Shown piece after piece: positions 59,683 through 64,000 of a stretch of 64,000 bases of DNA. The number at the start of each line of letters is the position of its first letter. Position 1 is the first letter of the stretch. The position numbers and the translations under genes were made by a program. Source of the stretch: Kocuria sp. cx-455 (GTDB lineage: Bacteria > Actinomycetota > Actinomycetes > Actinomycetales > Micrococcaceae); contig NZ_JACXBS010000005.1 in assembly GCF_014698015.1 (NCBI RefSeq), forward strand, positions 248,001 through 312,000, given 5' to 3'. Below the pieces are notes generated by a model. It saw only the letters and a list, made by a program, of their open reading frames with translations, had not been told where the DNA came from and ran no database searches.

Positions 59683-60594
59683 ATGCTGTATTCGAAAGTC
59701 ACCCCCGCCGAAAAGCGCGTGGCGTTCCGCAAGGCCCTAGCGGACCCGCAGGTCGCCCAGTTCCCCGGGGCGTTCACCCCGCTGTCCACCAAGCTCATCC
59801 AGGAACAGGGCTTCGAGGGCGTGTACATCTCCGGCGGCGTTCTGGCCAACGAGTTGGGCCTGCCCGATATCGGCCTGACCACGCTCACCGAGGTGGCCAC
59901 CCGCGCCGCTCAGATCGCCCGCTCCACGGACCTGCCCGCGCTCGTCGATGCGGACACCGGTTTCGGTGAGCCCATGAACGTGGCCCGCACCGTGCAGGAA
60001 CTCGAGGACGCCGGCCTGGCCGGGTGCCACATCGAGGACCAGTTCAACCCCAAGCGTTGCGGTCACCTGGACGGTAAGAACGTGGTGGACACCGCCACGG
60101 CCACCAAGCGCATCAAGGCCGCCGTGGAATCCCGCCGCGACGACAATTTTGTGATCATGGCCCGCACCGACATCCGCGGTGTGGACGGCCTGGACGCCGC
60201 TATCGACCGCGCGAAGGCCCTCGCGGACGCCGGTGCGGACGTCATTTTCCCGGAGGCCATGGCCGATCTCTCCGAATTCGAGCGCATGGCCGAAGCCCTG
60301 GACGTTCCCATCCTGGCGAACATGACCGAGTTCGGTAAGTCCGATTTGTTCACCAAGCAGCAACTGCAGGACGCCGGGGTGGCCATGGTCATCTACCCCG
60401 TGTCCCTGCAGCGGCAGGCGCTGGGTGCCATCGAACGGTTGCTGAGCGCCATCCGCGAGGACGGCACCCAGCAGGCGGAGGTGGAGAACATGCTCACACG
60501 CAAGCGGCTGTACGAACTGGTGGATTACAACGGCTACAACCAGTTCGACTCCGGGGTGTTCAACTTCGAGGTCCCGGGCACGCCCGGTAACTAA
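59683..60594 (+). CDS. prpB: 2-methylisocitrate lyase PrpB
   Basis: Cleaves 2-methylisocitrate into succinate and pyruvate. 303 residues, isocitrate lyase superfamily: FPGAFTPLSTKLIQEQGFEG near 27, DADTGFGEPMNVARTVQELE near 87 (Mg2+-binding Asp), EDQFNPKRCGHLDGKNVVD near 112 (catalytic KRCGH), and IMARTDIRGVDGLDAAIDRA near 158. No strong Shine-Dalgarno; tight coupling to prpD is expected. A strong hairpin follows the stop. Confidence 0.96.
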   Translation: MLYSKVTPAEKRVAFRKALADPQVAQFPGAFTPLSTKLIQEQGFEGVYISGGVLANELGLPDIGLTTLTEVATRAAQIARSTDLPALVDADTGFGEPMNVARTVQELEDAGLAGCHIEDQFNPKRCGHLDGKNVVDTATATKRIKAAVESRRDDNFVIMARTDIRGVDGLDAAIDRAKALADAGADVIFPEAMADLSEFERMAEALDVPILANMTEFGKSDLFTKQQLQDAGVAMVIYPVSLQRQALGAIERLLSAIREDGTQQAEVENMLTRKRLYELVDYNGYNQFDSGVFNFEVPGTPGN

Positions 60595-60600
60595 ACGCTC

Positions 60601-60637
60601 GCCTACGACGCCGCTGCCCAGCGGCGTCGTAGGCTTT
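60601..60637 (+). terminator. Strong hairpin between prpB and prpC
   Basis: GCCTACGACGCCGCTG and CAGCGGCGTCGTAGGC form a perfect 16-bp stem with a two-base CC centre, followed by TTTC. It starts 6 bp after the prpB stop, inside what looks like the gntR-prpDBC operon, so it would limit read-through into prpC or protect the prpDB transcript 3' end. Confidence 0.85.
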
Positions 60638-60672
60638 CAAGTGATCGACCACACACGAACAAGGAGGTCACC

Positions 60673-61812
60673 ATGACCGAAACCGAGATTCGCAAGGGTC
60701 TTGCCGGCGTCGTCGCGGACACCACCGCCGTCTCCAAGGTCAACGCCGAGACCAACTCCCTGCTGTACCGGGGCTACCCCGTCCAGGAATTGGCGGCCAA
60801 GTGCTCCCCCGAGCAGGTCGCGCTGCTGCTGTGGACCGGTGAGCTACCCACTGACGACGAGCTCGCCGACTTCACGAAGCGCGAACGCGCCAACCGCGCC
60901 CTGACTCCGGAGCTCAAGAACATCATCAACGCCCTACCCACCGACTGTCACCCGATGGACGTGTGCCGCACCGCGGCGTCCGTGATCGGCGCCCAGCACC
61001 CGGACGCGGAGGACTCCTCCCCGGAGGCCGAACTGCGTAAGGCCCAGGAATTGTTCGCCGTCATGCCCTCGGTGGTCTGCTACGACCAGCGACGCCGCCG
61101 CGGCCAGGAGCTCATCGAGCCGCGCGATGACCTGGACTACTCGCAGAACTTCCTGTGGATGGCCTTTGGCGAAGAGGCCGCTCCCGAGGTCGTGGACGCG
61201 TTCCGCGTGTCCATCATTTTGTATTCCGAGCACTCATTCAATGCCTCGACCTTCACCGGTCGCGTGATCACCTCGACCCTGGCCGATCTGCACTCCGCCG
61301 TGGTCGGTGCCATCGGCGCCCTCAAGGGTCCGCTGCACGGTGGCGCGAACGAGGCCGTCATGCGCACCTTCGAGGAACTGGGCATTCGCAAGGACGAGTC
61401 CGCGGAGGACGCCGAGAAGCGCGCCAAGGAATGGATGGACCAGGCCCTGGCGGAGAAGAAGAAGGTCATGGGCTTTGGGCACCGCGTGTACAAGCACGGT
61501 GACTCGCGCGTGCCGACCATGCAGGATGCCTTGTTCCGCATGCTGGACTACTACGAGCGCCCGGAGATTCTGGGTCTGTACAACGGTCTGGCCAAGTCCA
61601 TGGACGAGGCCAAGTCCATCAAACCCAACCTGGACTACCCCGCCGGACCCACGTACTGGCTCATGGGTTTCGACATTCCCACGTTCACACCGATCTTCGT
61701 GTGCGCCCGCATCACCGGCTGGACCGCCCACATCATGGAGCAGCGCGCCTCCAACTCCTTGATTCGACCGCTGTCCGAGTACAACGGGCCGCAAGAGCGT
61801 CACCTGGACTAA
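60673..61812 (+). CDS. prpC: 2-methylcitrate synthase (citrate synthase family) PrpC
   Basis: Condenses propionyl-CoA with oxaloacetate. 379 residues with citrate-synthase signatures: GLAGVVADTTAVSKVNAETN near 9, SEHSFNASTFTGRVITSTLA near 191, GPLHGGANEAVM near 219 (catalytic His), VMGFGHRVYKHGDSRV near 262 (His), and LDYPAGPTYWLMGFDIPTF near 320. The short length and prp context support methylcitrate synthase over housekeeping citrate synthase. AAGGAGGT precedes the ATG. It lies 78 bp after prpB, beyond a strong hairpin. Confidence 0.94.
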   Translation: MTETEIRKGLAGVVADTTAVSKVNAETNSLLYRGYPVQELAAKCSPEQVALLLWTGELPTDDELADFTKRERANRALTPELKNIINALPTDCHPMDVCRTAASVIGAQHPDAEDSSPEAELRKAQELFAVMPSVVCYDQRRRRGQELIEPRDDLDYSQNFLWMAFGEEAAPEVVDAFRVSIILYSEHSFNASTFTGRVITSTLADLHSAVVGAIGALKGPLHGGANEAVMRTFEELGIRKDESAEDAEKRAKEWMDQALAEKKKVMGFGHRVYKHGDSRVPTMQDALFRMLDYYERPEILGLYNGLAKSMDEAKSIKPNLDYPAGPTYWLMGFDIPTFTPIFVCARITGWTAHIMEQRASNSLIRPLSEYNGPQERHLD

Positions 61813-61838
61813 GCGCCGACCCGTCCAGGCACACAGAA

Positions 61839-61877
61839 GTCCCCGGGGTTCACGCCATGACCGTGAGTCCCGGGGAC
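61839..61877. terminator. Bidirectional terminator between prpC and vanY-like gene
   Basis: GTCCCCGGG-GT-TCACG (61839-61854) pairs with CGTGA-GT-CCCGGGGAC (61862-61877) with two weak internal pairs. It is followed by GTTTC on the plus strand. It lies between convergent gene ends. Confidence 0.75.
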
Positions 61878-61880
61878 GTT

Positions 61881-62864
61881 TCAGTAACGAGGTGCGTTGG
61901 ATAGACCCAGGTACCCCTCGAGGGTGATGTACCCGTTGCTCTTCAGGCTGGTGGCGGTGGCGGTGCCCACGTAGCGCAGGTGCCACGGTTCGTAGGCGTA
62001 GCCGTGGGTGCCGGTGTACCCGTTGGGGTAACGCACCACAAAACCGTACCGGTGACCGTTGGCCGCCACCCACTTGCCCTGCGGGGTGTTACCGAAGCAT
62101 GACTGCAGGCCACACACTCCCCCGGGTGCTCCCACATCGATGGCCAGGCCGGTCTGGTGCTCGGAGTATCCGGGGCGCGCGGAAAGAGTGTCCGCAGTGG
62201 CCTGTCCGTACATGTTCACGTAGTTCCAGTACAGACTGTTCTGTGTGGCGTAGGAGCGGTAGCCGCTGACGGGCACGAGGCTCACACCCTGATTGGCCGC
62301 CGCTTGACTCATCCGCTGATACGCGGTGGCGGCATCGCTGCGCAACAGAACTCCCGCGCCCACATTACGTAACGGTCCGGGAGCGTAGGCCCGGGGGTTC
62401 AACGGCCGCTTCTTGTTCACGACGACCGAGGCGCTGGACGCCCGATCAATGTCGCGGCTGACCGTGGAGCCCTTACCCTTGGCCCATCGGATGGTCCCGC
62501 GCTGATAGTGCACGACACAGGAATTACCGCTGCAGGTTTCCCGTGTTGTCGGGTACCCCAGGGTGCCGTGCTCCGACCCCTCGACCCGCCAACGCAGCAG
62601 AATACCGCCCCGCTGGGCGCGACCGCCGGTGTTCGGGGACCAGTGGATGGTCCCGCCCTGGTACTGGCGATAACAGCCGCCGTCCCGCAGGCCGCAGCGT
62701 TCCGAGGATGTGGGTTTACCCAGCCACCCGCCGGAGCCGCCCAGCGAGTTGTATTCGTTGTCGATACCGGCGCCGGCCTGCGCTGGAGGAGCCCCCAGAA
62801 AGGAGAAAACCAGCACCAAGAGCGCCGAGAAGAGGACGGTTCGGGACAGCTGTGTGCGCGGCAT
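61881..62864 (-). CDS. Secreted D-Ala-D-Ala carboxypeptidase (VanY/M15B) with LGFP repeats
   Basis: 327 residues. Signal peptide at about 1-30 (TVLFSALLVLVFSFLG, cleavage after AQA). Two LGFP-like wall-binding repeats: GWLGKPTSSERCGLRDGGCY near 46 and GTLGYPTTRETC near 100, each with a cysteine pair. M15B domain from about 175: VSGYRSYATQ, then RPGYSEHQTGLAIDVGAPGG (zinc His and Asp) near 233, and YEPWHLRYVG (zinc His) near 292. It trims peptidoglycan stem peptides. It seems leaderless (TACCCT six bases before ATG). Confidence 0.92.
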   Translation of the reverse strand: MPRTQLSRTVLFSALLVLVFSFLGAPPAQAGAGIDNEYNSLGGSGGWLGKPTSSERCGLRDGGCYRQYQGGTIHWSPNTGGRAQRGGILLRWRVEGSEHGTLGYPTTRETCSGNSCVVHYQRGTIRWAKGKGSTVSRDIDRASSASVVVNKKRPLNPRAYAPGPLRNVGAGVLLRSDAATAYQRMSQAAANQGVSLVPVSGYRSYATQNSLYWNYVNMYGQATADTLSARPGYSEHQTGLAIDVGAPGGVCGLQSCFGNTPQGKWVAANGHRYGFVVRYPNGYTGTHGYAYEPWHLRYVGTATATSLKSNGYITLEGYLGLSNAPRY

Positions 62865-62870
62865 GTTCCC

Positions 62871-62876
62871 AGGGTA
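62871..62876 (-). promoter_or_regulatory. -10 box of leaderless vanY-like gene
   Basis: TACCCT on the minus strand, six bases before the ATG at 62864. No Shine-Dalgarno is present in the intervening bases. Confidence 0.5.
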
Positions 62877-62963
62877 GACCGGGCGTGCCGGCAGGGAGCC
62901 GAAAAGGAGCTTAAATCTTGGCCCGGGCTGCCCGGCGACACCGCGCCCGAGCAGCCACGACCG

Positions 62964-63956
62964 TCACCGTGCCCGCGGGTGCGCGGTGGCGTAGACCTCG
63001 CGCAGTGATTGCACGGAAACTTGGGTGTAGATCTGGGTGGTGGCCAAGGACGCATGCCCCAGCAGCTCTTGGACCACGCGCAGATCGGCTCCGCCCTCCA
63101 ACAAGTGGGTTGCAAAGGAGTGCCGCAGCGTGTGGGGGGTGACATCCTCGCGCAGGTCCGCGCACGCCGCGGCGTGCTTGACCATGGTCCATGCGGTCTG
63201 GCGGGAGATCCGCCCACCGCGGGCGTTGAGGAACACCGCGGGGGTGCCCTTCCCGTGCCGCGACAGTTCCGGGCGCGCGCGCACCATGTACTGGTCCAGG
63301 GCCTTCCTGGCGTAGGAACCCACCGGGACCATGCGTTGCTTGGTGCCCTTGCCCAGTAACCGGACGAAGGAAAGATCGTCGTCCGCCAGCCCGGCCAGGT
63401 CGTCCACGTCCAAGGCCACCGCCTCGGAGATGCGCGCGCCCGTGGCGTAGAGCAGTTCCAGGAACGCGCGAGCCCGCAGTCCCGCCGGGGTGTCGGGATC
63501 GGGAGCCGAGAGCAGCTTCTCCACACTGCTCAGGCCGATCGCCTTGGGGAGGCGCCGGGGCGGCGTCGGTGGGCTGACCCGGGACGCCACGTCCACCGGG
63601 CACAGGCCCTCGGTCACCCAGAACGCGTGGGCCCCTCTCACGGCGGCCAACACCCGGGCGGTACTGCGGGTGCTCAGTGCGGCGCGGTCGGCAGAACCTT
63701 CGTGGAGTAGCCTGACAAAGGCACGGACGTGCTCGGTGGATATGTCAGCGGGCGCGCTCACCGAACCGTACCGCGAGTCCGCGGCGGGCCCGGCCAAGAA
63801 CTCCTGATACCGCGCGAGGTCCCTGCGGTAGGCGGCCAATGTGTTGGCGGCCAGTCCCCGCTCCACGGTGAGGTGGTCGAGATAGCGCTGAACCGCTCGG
63901 CCCAGTTCGGGCGATCCGGGGGAATCGGTCACCGGAATTTCGGGTGGCCCGGCCAC
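62964..63956 (-). CDS. xerD: Site-specific tyrosine recombinase XerD
   Basis: Chromosome dimer resolution recombinase, 330 residues. N-terminal SAM-like domain ([20 protein letters not shown] near 25). Catalytic residues: Arg in [20 protein letters not shown] near 168, Lys in [14 protein letters not shown] near 199, His-x-x-Arg in [18 protein letters not shown] near 271, His in [19 protein letters not shown] near 294, and the nucleophile Tyr in TQIYTQV. GTG start overlaps the end of the upstream Nudix gene by 28 bp, the order known from M. tuberculosis (Rv1700-Rv1701). This context marks it as the housekeeping enzyme and not a phage integrase. Confidence 0.94.
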   Translation of the reverse strand: MAGPPEIPVTDSPGSPELGRAVQRYLDHLTVERGLAANTLAAYRRDLARYQEFLAGPAADSRYGSVSAPADISTEHVRAFVRLLHEGSADRAALSTRSTARVLAAVRGAHAFWVTEGLCPVDVASRVSPPTPPRRLPKAIGLSSVEKLLSAPDPDTPAGLRARAFLELLYATGARISEAVALDVDDLAGLADDDLSFVRLLGKGTKQRMVPVGSYARKALDQYMVRARPELSRHGKGTPAVFLNARGGRISRQTAWTMVKHAAACADLREDVTPHTLRHSFATHLLEGGADLRVVQELLGHASLATTQIYTQVSVQSLREVYATAHPRAR

Positions 63957-64000
63957 GGTGCGTCCACGGGACGCAGCGAGTCCCAGCCCCCAGTACGCGC
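63929..64000 (-). CDS. C-terminal fragment of a Nudix hydrolase (probable ADP-ribose pyrophosphatase)
   Basis: Only the last 23 codons are inside the window. They read [19 protein letters not shown] before the TGA (63929-63931). The L-R-P-x-D-A-P-W ending is typical of the Nudix hydrolase encoded just before xerD in Actinobacteria. The overlap with the xerD start is 28 bp. The Nudix box itself is off the edge, so the call rests on the tail and synteny. Confidence 0.55.
   Translation of the reverse strand, partial: ARTGGWDSLRPVDAPWPGHPKFR

Noticed and set aside
62964-63956. Tyrosine recombinase as a sign of an integrated element
   Set aside because: Overlap with a Nudix gene and the full XerD motif set identify the housekeeping chromosome-resolution enzyme.
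1-64000. CRISPR arrays, IS elements, prophage genes or defence systems
   Set aside because: No regular direct repeats with spacers, transposase motifs, phage structural genes or recognisable defence modules were found; the window is mostly core genome.

Overview
This window is GC-rich chromosomal DNA from an actinobacterium, most likely of the Micrococcales and plausibly Micrococcaceae. The evidence is a mycothione reductase, the mraZ-rsmH-ftsL-ftsI start of the division cluster, a PknL-type PASTA kinase with an Rv2175c homologue, the gcvH-garA-ftsR-bfn-merR block, class II DAHP synthase, a fused MnhAB antiporter subunit, and many starts that look leaderless (TAnnnT six or seven bases before the start codon). 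I cannot name the genus. No IS element, prophage, CRISPR array or rRNA operon was seen. The only RNA gene found is one tRNA-Pro(GGG).

Layout. Positions 1-16987 match, from my memory of gene order, the Mycobacterium tuberculosis Rv2163c-Rv2187 neighbourhood: ftsI (cut by the left edge), ftsL-like, rsmH, mraZ, a DUF3040 protein, dinB, a polyprenyl diphosphate synthase, an Rv2175c-like DNA-binding protein, a LysM/transglycosylase protein, pknL, aroG, plsC, an esterase, a small membrane protein and a fadD15-like ligase, followed by mycothione reductase. Positions 17022-26590 hold pyruvate carboxylase, an orphan ParA, merR-bfn-ftsR-garA-gcvH, and divergently a TrkH/TrkA potassium system. Positions 26603-30263 are a lightly characterised cluster: LLM flavin oxidoreductase, FAD monooxygenase-like protein, tiny secreted protein and a COG0523 metal GTPase. 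Positions 30582-36342 form a tightly overlapping Mrp (Mnh) cation/proton antiporter operon. Positions 36333-41164 carry a small helical protein, a UvrA-like ATPase, a DUF3995 protein, tRNA-Pro and a repeat-rich non-coding stretch.

Positions 41165-48175 are the conserved parA-scpA-scpB-rluB-tyrA-cmk-der run on the minus strand. xerD and the last codons of a Nudix gene lie at the right edge. Between parA and xerD sit about 15 kb of accessory genes: a membrane protein with a GT2 glycosyltransferase, a C4-dicarboxylate carrier with a CitA/DcuS-type two-component system, a complete methylcitrate route (prpE divergent from gntR-prpD-prpB-prpC), and a VanY-like peptidase with LGFP repeats.

How the genes connect. 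Central carbon flow is a theme: pyruvate carboxylase, GarA (2-oxoglutarate dehydrogenase control), dicarboxylate uptake and propionate oxidation through methylcitrate all feed or gate the TCA cycle. Division and cell wall form a second theme (ftsI, ftsL, mraZ, LysM hydrolase, PASTA kinase, FtsR, ScpAB, XerD, VanY). Most of the window is ordinary core genome. The least explained items are the inverted and tandem repeats at 40890-41030, the cluster at 26603-30263, the paired TGTATACA palindromes at prpE/gntR, and a leaderless 50-residue frame before the antiporter operon.
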